The notes: generated by a model not told the origin, from the letters alone. DNA of 64,000 bases from Lachnospiraceae bacterium 10-1 (GCA_000403495.2 KE159799.1:124001-188000), one strand, 5' to 3'. Shown: positions 50,162 to 60,910, numbered from the stretch's first letter. Translations and numbers: made by a program.

Positions 50162-52573
50162 TTATTTTATAACAATATTAACAATTCTGCCAGGAACATA
50201 AATTTCTTTTACAATATTTCCCGTCAATTTCTCAGCAATGGTTTCCTTTGCCTTTGCAATCACTGTATCCTTTGCCTCATCTCTTGAAATCTTTAAGGTA
50301 GCTCTTGTCTTTCCGTTAATCTGAACAGCAATTTCTATAGTTGCTTCAATCGTCTTATCCTCATCAAATTCAGGCCATGCTGTCTGATAAATATATCCTT
50401 CATACCCTGCTGCCTGCCAGATTTCTTCTGTAATGTGCGGGGCTACCGGATTGAGCAGCGTAAGAAGTGTCTTAAACTCACCTTTAGTCACTGCATTTTT
50501 TCTATAAAAGTCATTGATCAATGACATCATTGCTGCAATTGCTGTATTATATTTCAAATTTTCAAAATCATTGCTTACTTTTTTGATTGTCTGGTGCATA
50601 GTCACTTCCAGGTCTTTGGAGTATTCATCACCTTCCACCAGAATATCCTGCAATTTCCATACCCGTTCAAGGAACCTGCGGCAGCCTTTTACGCCATCTT
50701 CACTCCATGCGGCGCTTAAATCAAATGCACCAATAAACATTTCATAGGTTCTTAAGGTATCTGCGCCATAATCCCTGACAATATCGTCAGGATTAACCAC
50801 ATTTCCTCTGGACTTACTCATCTTTTCGCCATTAGAACCCAAAATCATTCCATGAGAGGTTCTCTTAAGATACGGTTCCGGGCAGGGAACGATCTTTTCA
50901 TCATACAAAAACCTGTGCCAGAAGCGGGAGTAAAGAAGATGTAGCGTGGTATGTTCCATTCCTCCGTTGTACCAGTCAACCGGCATCCAGTAATCCAATG
51001 CTTCCTTACTTGCCAGTTCCTTCTCATTCAAAGGATCTGTATATCTAAGGAAATACCATGAAGAACCTGCCCACTGAGGCATGGTATCTGTTTCTCTAAA
51101 TGCAGGACCACCGCAACAGGGACAGACAGTTTTCACCCAGTCAGTGATATGAGCAAGGGGTGACTCTCCGTTATCTGTTGGCATATAACTTTCCACTTCC
51201 GGCAGTTCCAGAGGAAGCTCACTTTCGGGAAGTGCAGTATAGCCACACTTTTCACATTTTACAATAGGAATGGGCTCACCCCAGTAACGCTGTCTGGAAA
51301 ACACCCAGTCCCGAAGTTTGAAGTTTGTTTTCTTATGCCCGATCCCCCTTTCAGTCAGGAATTCAACAATTTTTTCTTTTGCATCTGCAACGGAAAGGCC
51401 ATTTAAAAATCCAGAGTTTACAAGAGTTCCAGTTGCTACATCAGTAAATACCGCTTCCTTTACATCAACAGGACTTCCTGCCACCACTTCAATAATAGGC
51501 ATATTGAATTTCTTTGCAAATTCCCAGTCTCTCTCGTCATGGGCCGGTACCGCCATGATTGCACCGGTCCCATAGCTCATAAGTACATAATCAGATATCC
51601 ATATAGGAATTTCTTCTTCATTTACCGGATTTACTGCTGTCAGTCCATCCAGCATTACACCGGTTTTATCCTTTGCAAGCTCCGTCCGTTCAAAATCTGA
51701 CTTTCTAGATGCCAGTTCCCTATAGGAAACCACATCATCCCAGTTCTTTATATCTGCCTTATATTTATCAATGAAAGGGTGCTCCGGACTCATTACCATA
51801 TAAGTTACACCAAATAAAGTATCCGGTCTTGTGGTGTAAACGGTAAGCTTGTCTTCCTTATTCTTTAAAACAAAGTCCACCTCTGCACCAGTAGATTTTC
51901 CAATCCAGTTTTTCTGTGAAACCTTAACCCGTTCCACATAATCCACACTGTCAAGCCCTTCCAAAAGCTTATCTGCGTAATCAGTAATCTTAAGCATCCA
52001 CTGGCTTTTCACCTTGCGGACCACTTCGGAGCCACATCGCTCACAGACGCCATTTACCACTTCTTCATTGGCTAACCCCACTTTACAGGAAGTACACCAG
52101 TTAATAGGCATTTCCGCCTTGTAAGCCAGTCCAGCATTAAACAACTTTAAAAAGATCCACTGCGTCCATTTATAGTAACCAACATCCGTTGTATTAATTT
52201 CTCTATCCCAGTCAAAGGAATACCCAAGTGAGTGAAGCTGTCCCTTAAAACGCTCCACATTATTTTTTGTAACGATCTTTGGGTGGATATGATTTTTAAT
52301 GGCATAATTTTCCGTAGGAAGCCCAAATGCATCCCACCCCATTGGATAAAGTACATTATACCCCTGCATTCTTCTTTTCCTTGCTACAATATCCAGCGCC
52401 GTATAAGGCCTTGGATGCCCTACATGCAGTCCCTGTCCTGAAGGATAAGGAAATTCTACCAGCGCATAATATTTGGGTTTTGAATAATCATCAGAAGTTT
52501 TGAATGCCTTTTCGTCATCCCATATCTTCTGCCATTTCGTTTCTACTTCTCTGTGATTATATGGTACTGCCAT
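50162..52573 (-). CDS. leuS: Leucyl-tRNA synthetase
   Basis: 803-residue class I synthetase charging tRNA-Leu. The HIGH box is [17 protein letters not shown] (about 48-64) and the KMSKS box [19 protein letters not shown]. The zinc-like CEKCGYTAL and CPCCGGPAF pairs and the CP1 editing domain (with [14 protein letters not shown]) are present, and the C-terminal tRNA-binding domain is complete. GGAG lies 8 bases before the ATG. The upstream gap is only 80 bases, so no T-box leader fits; expression is from a simple promoter. Confidence 0.97.
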   Translation of the reverse strand: MAVPYNHREVETKWQKIWDDEKAFKTSDDYSKPKYYALVEFPYPSGQGLHVGHPRPYTALDIVARKRRMQGYNVLYPMGWDAFGLPTENYAIKNHIHPKIVTKNNVERFKGQLHSLGYSFDWDREINTTDVGYYKWTQWIFLKLFNAGLAYKAEMPINWCTSCKVGLANEEVVNGVCERCGSEVVRKVKSQWMLKITDYADKLLEGLDSVDYVERVKVSQKNWIGKSTGAEVDFVLKNKEDKLTVYTTRPDTLFGVTYMVMSPEHPFIDKYKADIKNWDDVVSYRELASRKSDFERTELAKDKTGVMLDGLTAVNPVNEEEIPIWISDYVLMSYGTGAIMAVPAHDERDWEFAKKFNMPIIEVVAGSPVDVKEAVFTDVATGTLVNSGFLNGLSVADAKEKIVEFLTERGIGHKKTNFKLRDWVFSRQRYWGEPIPIVKCEKCGYTALPESELPLELPEVESYMPTDNGESPLAHITDWVKTVCPCCGGPAFRETDTMPQWAGSSWYFLRYTDPLNEKELASKEALDYWMPVDWYNGGMEHTTLHLLYSRFWHRFLYDEKIVPCPEPYLKRTSHGMILGSNGEKMSKSRGNVVNPDDIVRDYGADTLRTYEMFIGAFDLSAAWSEDGVKGCRRFLERVWKLQDILVEGDEYSKDLEVTMHQTIKKVSNDFENLKYNTAIAAMMSLINDFYRKNAVTKGEFKTLLTLLNPVAPHITEEIWQAAGYEGYIYQTAWPEFDEDKTIEATIEIAVQINGKTRATLKISRDEAKDTVIAKAKETIAEKLTGNIVKEIYVPGRIVNIVIK

Positions 52574-52614
52574 TGTTTACACTCCTCTCATTTTTCCGTA
52601 GCTGAACAGTTACA

Positions 52615-52643
52615 AGTTTACCTATATTATGGCAAAATGTCAA
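52615..52643 (-). promoter_or_regulatory. Predicted promoter of leuS
   Basis: Minus-strand TTGACA (52638-52643), 17-base spacer, TAAACT (52615-52620), starting 11 bases after the stop of the upstream gene. Confidence 0.6.
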
Positions 52644-52653
52644 GAAAACCGCA

Positions 52654-54300
52654 TCACTTAATCGACTTCACCTGATTAATTCCATATTCATTCAAATATT
52701 CAAAAACAACCTGGTCTCCAACCTGGTATTTCACAATCTGAATCAGCGACTTATCCTGCATATCAAGGTCAAAAATATCGTCACTGTTTTCCAGGCAAAT
52801 GTAATAATGAGTATTGCCCTCTAAAACAATAGGCGAAATACTTTTTATTTGGCCGGTAATGCTCTTTAACTCTTCCGCCATACTGCTTACAATTCCATTG
52901 GTATTTAAAAGCTCCGTATAATTCTTTTCACATTCTTTTAAAGTATCACCGATCGCCACCCATTGATACTTCTGTACATTAACCATGGCATATTTTTTAA
53001 CAAGGCCTGCGCTATCCTTAAGGGCCATAAAGTAAGTAGGTTCATCTGCGATATTAAGAAGCAGGGGGAATGTAGCCCGATATCCCAGATTCTGTACCTG
53101 CCCCTCTGCTGAAGACATGGCCGAATCCTCAATAGCACCTTCTACTTTGTAGTAACGCGTCTCCATTGTACGCTGATTCATCAGCACAAATCCTACATTA
53201 GACTGGTCACCGCTGACGCTGGTCACTCCGGTATATACCCATACGTCATCATCAAGGGCAATATAATTGTAGCCATTGGTAGACTGGAGACAGTCTTTCT
53301 GTCCCAACAGGGAGTTCCAGTACCCATGCTTTAATAGTCCTGAGTAATCATACAAGTCAATTAACAACTCTGCTGAGTAAACCTTGTCGATCCATGTAGG
53401 TACATCCTCCACCGCATAATCCGTACATTCCCCTGTCTGCGCATTACACAAAACCACTCTTCCAATAGTCTGGCCTCCAAACAGGCCAATATTAAATTTT
53501 TTCACAGGACATACCCAGTAAGGTGTTCCTTCATCATCAATTTCAAAAAAGATCTGCTCTGCAAATATATAAGTAGGGAATTTAAAACGTAAGTGCCTGT
53601 AAATATTTCTGTTAAAATATTCTCCCTTGGAATATTTAATCCCTTCCGTAAGCTTCACACACTCCGTATCCTGTGTAGTCATATCAATCAAAATATACGC
53701 AGGGATTCCATTCCCTTGATTGGTCAGCCATTTAATAGGGCTTGCATAAGTAAGCGGCGTCACCCGAACCGGCTTTCCCAAATAATTGATTTGGGAATAG
53801 TCACTGGTCACTTCAAACTGGGAAACCATATCCACCATGCTGCCCATTTTCCTGTTGCCTAAAATTGCAGCTGAATCTTTATCCAAAAGAGGAATCGTCT
53901 GATAATCCACTTCCTTTATATCATCCGTAAAGTTTCTTTCTTCAATGCTTAAAAGTTTTTGGTATTTCGCCGCATTAAAAAAAGGAGAAGATAACAGGTA
54001 TCCAATACCATAAACAACACATAAAAGCAGCATGACACTCCCCAATATCTTAAACATAAGGCTGGTGTCCTTAATCCGAAACTGCATTTTACTGATACCT
54101 TCCACTGTACTCTCCGCATTTCCCTTAAAATGCTTCACCAATGAAAATAGCATTAAAATTCCAATCACCAGGAAAATCGCTCCCCAAGTTCCTGAAGAAT
54201 GAATATTGATCGCAGGTATCGTCACGTAATAGTACACCCCAAATGCTGCCACAGCTGCCAATCCAATTAAAAAATTCCTGATAATTTTATTTTTCTTCAT
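52654..54300 (-). CDS. Membrane-anchored protein of unknown function
   Basis: 548 residues, not recognised. Three hydrophobic segments lie near the N-terminus (about 8-28, 38-55 and 85-110); the remaining 430 residues would be extracytoplasmic if TM3 exits the cell. They are rich in beta-type patterns and carry phrases such as YNYIALDDDVWVYTGVTSVS, GFVLMNQRTMETRYYKVEGA and LGYRATFPLLLNIADEPTYF, suggesting two repeated lobes. No catalytic motif seen. ATG 54300 follows GGAG by 7 bases. It lies between fusA2-like and leuS genes, separated from the former by a strong terminator; no promoter for it was identified. Confidence 0.78.
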   Translation of the reverse strand: MKKNKIIRNFLIGLAAVAAFGVYYYVTIPAINIHSSGTWGAIFLVIGILMLFSLVKHFKGNAESTVEGISKMQFRIKDTSLMFKILGSVMLLLCVVYGIGYLLSSPFFNAAKYQKLLSIEERNFTDDIKEVDYQTIPLLDKDSAAILGNRKMGSMVDMVSQFEVTSDYSQINYLGKPVRVTPLTYASPIKWLTNQGNGIPAYILIDMTTQDTECVKLTEGIKYSKGEYFNRNIYRHLRFKFPTYIFAEQIFFEIDDEGTPYWVCPVKKFNIGLFGGQTIGRVVLCNAQTGECTDYAVEDVPTWIDKVYSAELLIDLYDYSGLLKHGYWNSLLGQKDCLQSTNGYNYIALDDDVWVYTGVTSVSGDQSNVGFVLMNQRTMETRYYKVEGAIEDSAMSSAEGQVQNLGYRATFPLLLNIADEPTYFMALKDSAGLVKKYAMVNVQKYQWVAIGDTLKECEKNYTELLNTNGIVSSMAEELKSITGQIKSISPIVLEGNTHYYICLENSDDIFDLDMQDKSLIQIVKYQVGDQVVFEYLNEYGINQVKSIK

Positions 54301-54364
54301 AAAGCTGCTCCTCATCTTTCAAATTCATATAGCATAGATTATACAATTTCTGCCAGTAAAATAC

Positions 54365-54402
54365 AATAGGATGCTGTATACCCCCATATACAGCATCCTA
54401 TT
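54365..54402 (-). terminator. Strong terminator of the EF-G-2 gene
   Basis: Perfect 16-base arms (54365-54380 and 54387-54402) around a 6-base loop; the minus-strand tail is TT followed by GTATTTT. Confidence 0.75.
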
Positions 54403-54442
54403 TCCTTCTTCTAAAAAGAACTTATTCTTTAATAAAACAGTT

Positions 54443-56533
54443 TTACTCGTCTGAACCTTCCGCAACCTTAGCCGCTCTTGCTGCAACTTCTTTCTCCTGT
54501 ACATCACTGGGAGCCTGCTCATAGCGTGAAAATTCATACTGATATTCGCCCCGTCCGCCAGTCATGGATCGAAGGTCTGTGCAATATCCAAACAGGCTCA
54601 TCATAGGAACATCTGCCTCAATAATCTGTTTGCCGCCAGGTGCCGGATTCATACCAAGTACTCTTCCTCTCCTTTTATTCAGATCTCCCATAACATCTCC
54701 TGTATAAGAATCGGGAACTGTCACTTTCATGGAAGCAATAGGCTCAAGTAAAACCGGATGCGCCTCCATAAATCCCTTCTTAAATGCCTGGATTGTTGCC
54801 ATCTTAAATGCCATTTCAGAGGAATCCACCGGATGGTAAGAACCATCATAAAGAACCGCCTTAACTCCAACTACCGGATAAGCTGCCATAGGCCCTTTCA
54901 ATACGGATTCCTGAATTCCCTTTTCAACTGCCGGGAAATAGTTTTTGGGAACCGCACCGCCTACTACGATCTGTTCAAACTTATAAGCTTCTTCCAAGTC
55001 GCCTGAGGGTTCAAATTTCATCTTAACATGGCCATACTGTCCATGTCCTCCTGACTGCTTCTTATATTTATATTCCACATCAGAAGTTTTCTTAATAGTT
55101 TCTCTAAAAGCTACCTTGGGCTCGGTCAGTTCAATTTCAACCTTATATTCATTTAAGAGCTTGCTGGCAATCACTTCAAGGTGCAGATCACCCATTCCAT
55201 AAAGCAGCATCTGTTTATTCTCAGAATCATTTACATACTTCATTGTTAAGTCTTCATGAGAAATCTTCTGAAGCGCCTGAGAAATCTTGTCAACATCACC
55301 TTTGTTCTTAGGTTTATAACGCATATATGTATATGGTGTAGGCATTTCCCATTTTCCAAACTTAATGGTAGTTGCCTTGGTAGACAAGCTGTTTCCGGTT
55401 CTTGCAGCCGTTAACTTAGCTAAGGCACCAATATCCCCTGCATGAAGTTCCTTAACTTCAACAGGTTTATTTCCCTGAAGCACATACAGCTTTCCAATCT
55501 TTTCCTCTACTTCCTTATCCACGTTATAAATCACATCATCTGTCTTAAGTACACCGGAATTGACCTTAATCAGTGAATACTTTCCAATGAAAGGATCAAC
55601 AATTGTTTTCCATATATAAGCAGATTTTGCCTTGGAGAAATCATAATCTGCATTATAAATTTCATTGGTCTTCATATTAATACCTGCAACCGTTCTGTTT
55701 TCAGGACTAGGAAAATATTTAATAATATCATCAAGCAGAGTATACATGCCCTGGCACAAAATATTTGATCCCATCGTCATAGGAACAATACTTCCATCAC
55801 ATACATTAGTTCTAAGAGCCGCTCTTATCTCAGCATCTGAGAAGGTTTCTCCTCCAAAGTAGCGCTCCATCATTTCCTCACTGGTTTCTGCCACTGCTTC
55901 CATTAAAGTTTCACGACAGATTTGGAGATTTGCCTTATTATATTCCGGAACTTCACATTCCACAACATCCTTCCCCTGCCATCTGTTTCCCGTCTCAGTA
56001 ATTACATTAACATACCCCACAAACTTTTCATTTTCACGAATCGGCAGGTGGAAAGGCGCCATCTTTTTGCCAAACATCTGCGTCATATCTTCCACAACCT
56101 GCCTGAAAGATGCATTATCCACATCCATATTGCTTACGTAAATCATACGCGGCAGTTTGTATTTTTCGCAGATATCCCACGCTTTCTGCGTACCTACTTC
56201 CACTCCGGATTTGCCATTTACAACAATAATCGCCGCACCAGCAGCACTGATTGCCTCTTCTACCTCGCCTGAGAAATCAAAAAATCCCGGTGCATCTATC
56301 AAATTGATCTTATATCCTTCCCATTCAACAGGAATGACGGAAGTACTAATGGATATTTTTCTCTTCTGCTCTTCCTTGCCAAAGTCACTGACAGTATTGC
56401 CATCATCTACTTTTCCTAATCTGGATGTAATCCCTGATAAATATGCCATAGCCTCTACCAGACTGGTCTTTCCACTTCCGCCATGTCCAAGCAGCGCTAC
56501 GTTTCTGATCTTATCAGTTGTGTAAATATTCAT
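54443..56533 (-). CDS. EF-G-2-like translational GTPase
   Basis: 696 residues with the full EF-G domain order, including GMGDLHLEVIASKL (domain III), KQSGGHGQYGHVKM (domain IV) and GDVMGDLNKRRGRVLGM (domain V). The G domain departs from canonical EF-G: G1 is GHGGSGKTS (16-24), G3 is DAPGFFDF with Phe where the catalytic His should be, and G4 is SNMD instead of NKxD (134-137). This matches the FusA2 branch, in which a mycobacterial member was reported to lack ribosome-dependent GTPase activity. It is not the primary elongation factor. ATG 56533 has GGAGGG 6 bases upstream; a TTG 11 codons earlier is unlikely. Confidence 0.92.
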   Translation of the reverse strand: MNIYTTDKIRNVALLGHGGSGKTSLVEAMAYLSGITSRLGKVDDGNTVSDFGKEEQKRKISISTSVIPVEWEGYKINLIDAPGFFDFSGEVEEAISAAGAAIIVVNGKSGVEVGTQKAWDICEKYKLPRMIYVSNMDVDNASFRQVVEDMTQMFGKKMAPFHLPIRENEKFVGYVNVITETGNRWQGKDVVECEVPEYNKANLQICRETLMEAVAETSEEMMERYFGGETFSDAEIRAALRTNVCDGSIVPMTMGSNILCQGMYTLLDDIIKYFPSPENRTVAGINMKTNEIYNADYDFSKAKSAYIWKTIVDPFIGKYSLIKVNSGVLKTDDVIYNVDKEVEEKIGKLYVLQGNKPVEVKELHAGDIGALAKLTAARTGNSLSTKATTIKFGKWEMPTPYTYMRYKPKNKGDVDKISQALQKISHEDLTMKYVNDSENKQMLLYGMGDLHLEVIASKLLNEYKVEIELTEPKVAFRETIKKTSDVEYKYKKQSGGHGQYGHVKMKFEPSGDLEEAYKFEQIVVGGAVPKNYFPAVEKGIQESVLKGPMAAYPVVGVKAVLYDGSYHPVDSSEMAFKMATIQAFKKGFMEAHPVLLEPIASMKVTVPDSYTGDVMGDLNKRRGRVLGMNPAPGGKQIIEADVPMMSLFGYCTDLRSMTGGRGEYQYEFSRYEQAPSDVQEKEVAARAAKVAEGSDE

Positions 56534-56618
56534 ATGTGTCCCTCCATTTTCTGTATCTTTGGGCAATACGTCATAATTTTAAAGAAAAATTATTTCAGCC
56601 TTCAAACCCCATGAGTAC

Positions 56619-56647
56619 ATTTTACTAAATTTCACGGAAATATACAA
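56619..56647 (-). promoter_or_regulatory. Candidate promoter of the EF-G-2 gene
   Basis: Minus-strand TTGTAT (56642-56647), 17-base spacer, TAAAAT (56619-56624). The -35 is weak; the -10 is good. Confidence 0.45.
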
Positions 56648-56673
56648 GCAAAATTATACAATTTACAGATTCA

Positions 56674-56702
56674 TTGACTTTTATCAACTAAAGTGTTATA
56701 TT
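56674..56702 (+). promoter_or_regulatory. Predicted sigma-A promoter of tyrA
   Basis: TTGACT (56674-56679), 17-base spacer, TATATT (56697-56702); five of six positions match in each box. It is followed immediately by the palindrome at 56708-56731. Confidence 0.7.
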
Positions 56703-56707
56703 TTTGG

Positions 56708-56731
56708 CATCCTTATGTTAACATAAGGATG
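56708..56731. promoter_or_regulatory. Perfect 24-base palindrome at the tyrA start site
   Basis: Arms CATCCTTATGTT and AACATAAGGATG join without a spacer, 6 bases after the -10 box, so they cover the expected transcription start. This placement is typical of a repressor operator; a 5' mRNA hairpin is the other reading. Confidence 0.7.
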
Positions 56732-56774
56732 GCTGGCAGAGCCTGGCATCCGTTGTTTATGAAAGGAGTTTTCC

Positions 56775-57875
56775 ATGAATGATACTTTAACTTGTGGTTT
56801 TATCGGCTTAGGATTAATCGGCGGCTCTATTGCCAAAGCCTTCCGAAAGTTTTATCCTGACAGTCGTCTGATAGCATATGACATTAAACAAGAAGCATTA
56901 AAAGAAGCTGCTAAAGAAGGCGTCATCGACCTTCCCTTATCCCATATCGGCAGTGATTTTTCAGAATGTAATTACATTTTTTTATGTGCTCCGGTTTCTG
57001 AAAATGATAAAAATCTATCCAGGCTTAAAGAGCACTTATCTCCCTCCTGCCTTCTTACGGATGTGGGAAGTGTAAAAACAGACATTCATAAGCACATTAA
57101 AGATACCGGCCTTGAGAGCCAGTTTATCGGAGGTCATCCTATGGCCGGAAGTGAACGGATCGGCTATGTCAATTCAAAAGCACTTCTTTTAGAAAATGCC
57201 TATTATATTTTAACTCCGGGAGAAGGCGTCGCAGAAGAAACCATTAATAATTTCAGTTCATTAATTGCTTCTCTTGGCGCTATCCCTATGGTGCTTACCT
57301 GCAGACAGCACGATTTCGTTACTGCCGCTGTCAGCCATCTTCCCCATGTAATTGCTGCTTCTTTGGTGAACCTGATCAAAGCATCTGATTCAGAGGAAGG
57401 CATAATGAAACTGATTGCTGCAGGAGGCTTTAAGGACATTACAAGAATAGCTTCCTCTTCTCCGGTTATGTGGCAGCAAATCTGTCTGACTAACAAAGAA
57501 AATATTTCAGAATTGTTAGATGCTTATATTGTTTCCCTCAAACAAATAAAAAAAGAAATCGACGCTTCCGGTTCGCAGCAGCTCTATGATTTCTTTGACA
57601 ATGCAAGGAGCTATCGTGATTCTTTTATAGATGCTTCCAGCGGGCCGATCAAAAAATCCTATTCCATTCGAATTGATATTGCAGACGAGCCGGGTGCTTT
57701 GGCGGCCATTGCAACGATTCTGGCACTGAACCAGATCAGCATTAAAAATATCGGAATTGTTCATAACAGAGAGTTGGAAGGCGGTGTACTTCAGGTAGAA
57801 TTTTATGAAGAAAACAGTATTGAAAAAGCTTCTGCGATCCTTCAGTCTAAAGGGTACTCCATTTATCACAAATAA
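56775..57875 (+). CDS. tyrA: Prephenate dehydrogenase with C-terminal ACT domain
   Basis: 366 residues. N-terminal NAD(P)-binding fold GFIGLGLIGGSIAKAF, catalytic region GGHPMAGSERIGY (about 115) with the following helical dimerisation domain (HDFVTAAVSHLPHVIAASLV), and a C-terminal ACT regulatory domain from about 298 (SIRIDIADEPGALAAIATIL). It converts prephenate to 4-hydroxyphenylpyruvate in tyrosine synthesis; the ACT domain predicts feedback by tyrosine. Stand-alone gene with its own promoter and terminator; no other aromatic genes adjoin. AAAGGAG lies before the ATG. Confidence 0.95.
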   Translation: MNDTLTCGFIGLGLIGGSIAKAFRKFYPDSRLIAYDIKQEALKEAAKEGVIDLPLSHIGSDFSECNYIFLCAPVSENDKNLSRLKEHLSPSCLLTDVGSVKTDIHKHIKDTGLESQFIGGHPMAGSERIGYVNSKALLLENAYYILTPGEGVAEETINNFSSLIASLGAIPMVLTCRQHDFVTAAVSHLPHVIAASLVNLIKASDSEEGIMKLIAAGGFKDITRIASSSPVMWQQICLTNKENISELLDAYIVSLKQIKKEIDASGSQQLYDFFDNARSYRDSFIDASSGPIKKSYSIRIDIADEPGALAAIATILALNQISIKNIGIVHNRELEGGVLQVEFYEENSIEKASAILQSKGYSIYHK

Positions 57876-57928
57876 AATACACTCTTAAACATTAAATACT
57901 GCCCCCTCTTAAAATCAGCTTATTGATC

Positions 57929-57966
57929 AAAAAAGCGGTTCTGTTTATTTTGCAGAACCGCTTTTT
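57929..57966. terminator. Bidirectional terminator between tyrA and the PilZ gene
   Basis: AAAAAGCGGTTCTG and CAGAACCGCTTTTT with a 9-base loop; runs of T follow the stem on both strands. The strongest terminator in this part of the window. Confidence 0.9.
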
Positions 57967-57992
57967 ACAAGGTTATTTATTTTTTACAAAGC

Positions 57993-58331
57993 TTAATCAT
58001 TCATCAGAGTCGCTACCGTATCATATACTTCTATTCTGGATGCATCCGTTTCCGGCATTCCTATAAAAATCGCCCCATAATTAAACCCTTCGTCCTTCTT
58101 CTCTATCCGTATAATTTCAAGGCATGCATGAAGCACTTCCTGCGTCCAGATTCTTAAATTAGCCTCATAAACCGCACCAATTTCCAAAAGTTCGCTACAA
58201 TTAAATCCAATACCCGATTTTGATACATCTGCAATATCAATTGTCATCTCTGTATTGCTGTTGTCATCCAATCGTTTTACAATAATTGTGGAAACCAATT
58301 TTCTGCGGTTATTTTTTCTTCTTTCTTCCAT
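57993..58331 (-). CDS. PilZ domain protein, c-di-GMP receptor
   Basis: 112-residue single-domain PilZ protein with the RxxxR motif (R5-KNN-R9) and the DxSxxG motif (D35-VSKS-G40, in IADVSKSGIGF) needed to bind cyclic di-GMP. No other domain and no membrane segment, so it would act as a soluble receptor on an unknown partner. Encoded behind queA and apeA on the minus strand. It provides an output for diguanylate cyclases such as the one at 15389-17278. Confidence 0.9.
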   Translation of the reverse strand: MEERRKNNRRKLVSTIIVKRLDDNSNTEMTIDIADVSKSGIGFNCSELLEIGAVYEANLRIWTQEVLHACLEIIRIEKKDEGFNYGAIFIGMPETDASRIEVYDTVATLMND

Positions 58332-58397
58332 ATTTACCTGTACCCTTTCCCTAGCATACCCATATCAGAGTTCTATTTTACACATTGCTATCATATA

Positions 58398-59459
58398 CTA
58401 AATGATATTTTTTGTAAAGTCATCTGTAAAAAAACATGCATCACCAAATGAGAAAAAACGGTACTTTTCTTTTACTGCCTCTTTATATGCCTGAAGCACA
58501 TTTTCGCGTCCTGCAAGCGCACTAACCAGCATTACAAGAGTTGATTCCGGCAGATGAAAATTGGTAATCAGGCAGTCCATCACTTTAAACTGGTAGCCGG
58601 GATAAATAAATATTTCTGTATCGCCACAGCATTCTGAAAGGATTCCACTTTCATCCGCCGCACTTTCTATTGTCCGGCAGCTTGTAGTTCCTACGCAAAT
58701 CACCCTGTGTCCACTTTTTTTTGCCTCATTGATCATTTCTGCCGCACTTTGCGTAATCTGATAATATTCGGAATGCATGTGGTGCTCTAAAATATGATCT
58801 GCCTTCACCGGACGAAATGTGCCAAGTCCCACATGCAGCGTCACATAGGCAAGCTTTACCCCCTTTTTTTCTATTTGGGCAAGAAGTTCACTGGTAAAAT
58901 GAAGGCCTGCCGTAGGTGCTGCTGCGGAACCGTCATACTTAGCATAAACAGTCTGATAACGGTTTTTATCTTTTAATTTATGGGTAATATATGGAGGCAG
59001 GGGCATTTCTCCCAGCCGGTCTAATACTTCTTCAAAAATACCATTATAGGAAAAGCGGATCAGTCTGTTACCCTCCTCCACTACATCCAGTACCTCAGCA
59101 TTTAGTATTCCTTCTCCAAAGGTAAGCTTCGCACCAGGCCTTACTTTTTTTCCGGGCTTTACCAGACTTTCCCACACATTCCCTTCCCTGCGTTTTAGAA
59201 GAAGCACTTCCACCTGTGCTCCGGTATCCGGCTTGATCCCAAGAAGCCTGGCAGGAAGCACTTTGGTATCATTCAGTACCAGACAATCTCCCGCATGCAG
59301 ATAATCTACAATGTTATGAAATATTTCATGCCTGACGACACCCGTATTTTTATCCACCATAAGCAGCCTGGAGGAAGACCTGTTCTCAAGAGGATCCTGT
59401 GCAATCAGTTCCTTAGGCAGATCAAAATAAAAATCTGAGGTTTTAAGATCCTGCTCCAT
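58398..59459 (-). CDS. queA: tRNA queuosine synthesis enzyme QueA
   Basis: 353-residue S-adenosylmethionine:tRNA ribosyltransferase-isomerase making epoxyqueuosine at position 34 of GUN-anticodon tRNAs. Motifs: [72 protein letters not shown] and [19 protein letters not shown]. Its ATG overlaps the stop of the aminopeptidase gene by one base (TAATG), a coupled junction. Confidence 0.97.
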   Translation of the reverse strand: MEQDLKTSDFYFDLPKELIAQDPLENRSSSRLLMVDKNTGVVRHEIFHNIVDYLHAGDCLVLNDTKVLPARLLGIKPDTGAQVEVLLLKRREGNVWESLVKPGKKVRPGAKLTFGEGILNAEVLDVVEEGNRLIRFSYNGIFEEVLDRLGEMPLPPYITHKLKDKNRYQTVYAKYDGSAAAPTAGLHFTSELLAQIEKKGVKLAYVTLHVGLGTFRPVKADHILEHHMHSEYYQITQSAAEMINEAKKSGHRVICVGTTSCRTIESAADESGILSECCGDTEIFIYPGYQFKVMDCLITNFHLPESTLVMLVSALAGRENVLQAYKEAVKEKYRFFSFGDACFFTDDFTKNII

Positions 59460-60895
59460 TACATTCCAGCTCCCCTTAAGAAAGCCTCATATCCCCGCTT
59501 GGCTTCATATACATCTGCTTTGCTGGTAGCTTCCCAGGGTGCATGCATATTTAAAACTGCCACTCCGCTGTCAATTACATTCATACCATACAGGGCAAGA
59601 ATATATGCAATTGTTCCACCACCGCCAAGGTCAACTCTTCCTAACTCTGCTGTCTGGAAATTCACTTCTTCCTTTTCAAAAATATGACGGATATAGGCAA
59701 GATATTCTGCATTGGCATCATTGGAACCGGATTTTCCTCTGGAACCGGTAAATTTATTAAATACCATACCGCCGCCAAGGTAAGCAACATTTTTCTTATC
59801 AAAGCTTGATGCAAAAGAAGGATCAAATGCACTGCTTACATCTGATGAAAGCATGCAGGAAAAAGCCAGACACCTTCTCACATTCAGCTCGGAATACTCT
59901 CCTGTAAGGTTCATCACCTCTGCAACCATATTTTCAAAAAACTTAGACTGCATTCCGGTGGCGCCAACGCTGCCGATCTCTTCTTTATCCACTAACAGAC
60001 AGCAGGCAGTCCGTTCCGTATCCTCCACATCCACCATTGCTTTTAAAGAGGTAAACGCACACACTCTGTCATCCTGTCCATAGCCTAAAATCATGCTGCG
60101 GTCAAGTCCCGCTTCTCTTGCCTTTCCGGCAGGAACCACTTCCAGTTCCGCAGAAAGAAAATCTTCTTCTTCCACGTCATAGGTTTTCTTTAAAATATCA
60201 AGAATTCCCTTTTTAACTGCTTCCTTTGCCGGCTCCTCTTCTTTTTCTTCCTTGTCATTCTTACCATCAGAATTTTCTTTACCAAATGTAACCGGCTTAT
60301 TACCTATAATAATATCAAGGGCTTCTCCTTCAATCACCTTTCCTGCTTTCTTTTCCAACTGTTCCTGCGCCAGATGAATCAAAAGATCAGAGATAAAAAA
60401 TACCGGATCATCTTCGTTTTCACCAATATTAACCTCCACCGTTGTTCCATCCTTCTTAATTATAACCCCGTGAAGGGAAAGCGGAATGGTCACCCACTGG
60501 TATTTTTTAACCCCTCCATAATAATGTGTGTCCAGATAGGCAAAACCGCCCTCCTCATAAAGGGGATTCTGTTTTACATCCAATCTGGGGGAATCTATAT
60601 GGGCGCCTAAAATATTCATTCCCTCTGCCATAGGCTTTTTGCCAATTCGGAACATAACCACTGACTTATTCATGCAAACCGCATAAACCTTGTCGCCAGT
60701 ACTTAACTTTTCCCCTTTTTTAATTACATCCTGTAATTCACGATATCCTTTCTTTTCCACTGCATTTACAATATAGTCCACACATTCCCTCTCTGTTTTT
60801 CCTTCATCAAGAAATTCCCTGTATTCGTCTGCAAATGCATCCACTTCTTTAAGCTGCTTATTATTGTAGGTTTCCCATGTATTTTTCTTTTCCAT
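59459..60895 (-). CDS. apeA: M18 family aminopeptidase
   Basis: 478-residue cytosolic zinc aminopeptidase of the aspartyl-aminopeptidase family. Metal ligands lie in [25 protein letters not shown] and [12 protein letters not shown] Lys/Glu-rich insertion at about 203-225 ([12 protein letters not shown]) is part of the variable lid. It releases N-terminal, preferentially acidic or bulky, residues during protein turnover. AAAGGAG precedes the ATG. Operon position: 15 bases after pheT and overlapping queA. Confidence 0.94.
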   Translation of the reverse strand: MEKKNTWETYNNKQLKEVDAFADEYREFLDEGKTERECVDYIVNAVEKKGYRELQDVIKKGEKLSTGDKVYAVCMNKSVVMFRIGKKPMAEGMNILGAHIDSPRLDVKQNPLYEEGGFAYLDTHYYGGVKKYQWVTIPLSLHGVIIKKDGTTVEVNIGENEDDPVFFISDLLIHLAQEQLEKKAGKVIEGEALDIIIGNKPVTFGKENSDGKNDKEEKEEEPAKEAVKKGILDILKKTYDVEEEDFLSAELEVVPAGKAREAGLDRSMILGYGQDDRVCAFTSLKAMVDVEDTERTACCLLVDKEEIGSVGATGMQSKFFENMVAEVMNLTGEYSELNVRRCLAFSCMLSSDVSSAFDPSFASSFDKKNVAYLGGGMVFNKFTGSRGKSGSNDANAEYLAYIRHIFEKEEVNFQTAELGRVDLGGGGTIAYILALYGMNVIDSGVAVLNMHAPWEATSKADVYEAKRGYEAFLRGAGM

Positions 60896-60910
60896 ATGCT
60901 TTTACTCCTT

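Noticed and set aside
52574-52653. T-box leader upstream of leuS
   Set aside because: The gap is only 80 bases and holds a promoter; a T-box needs around 200 bases with a specifier stem and antiterminator.
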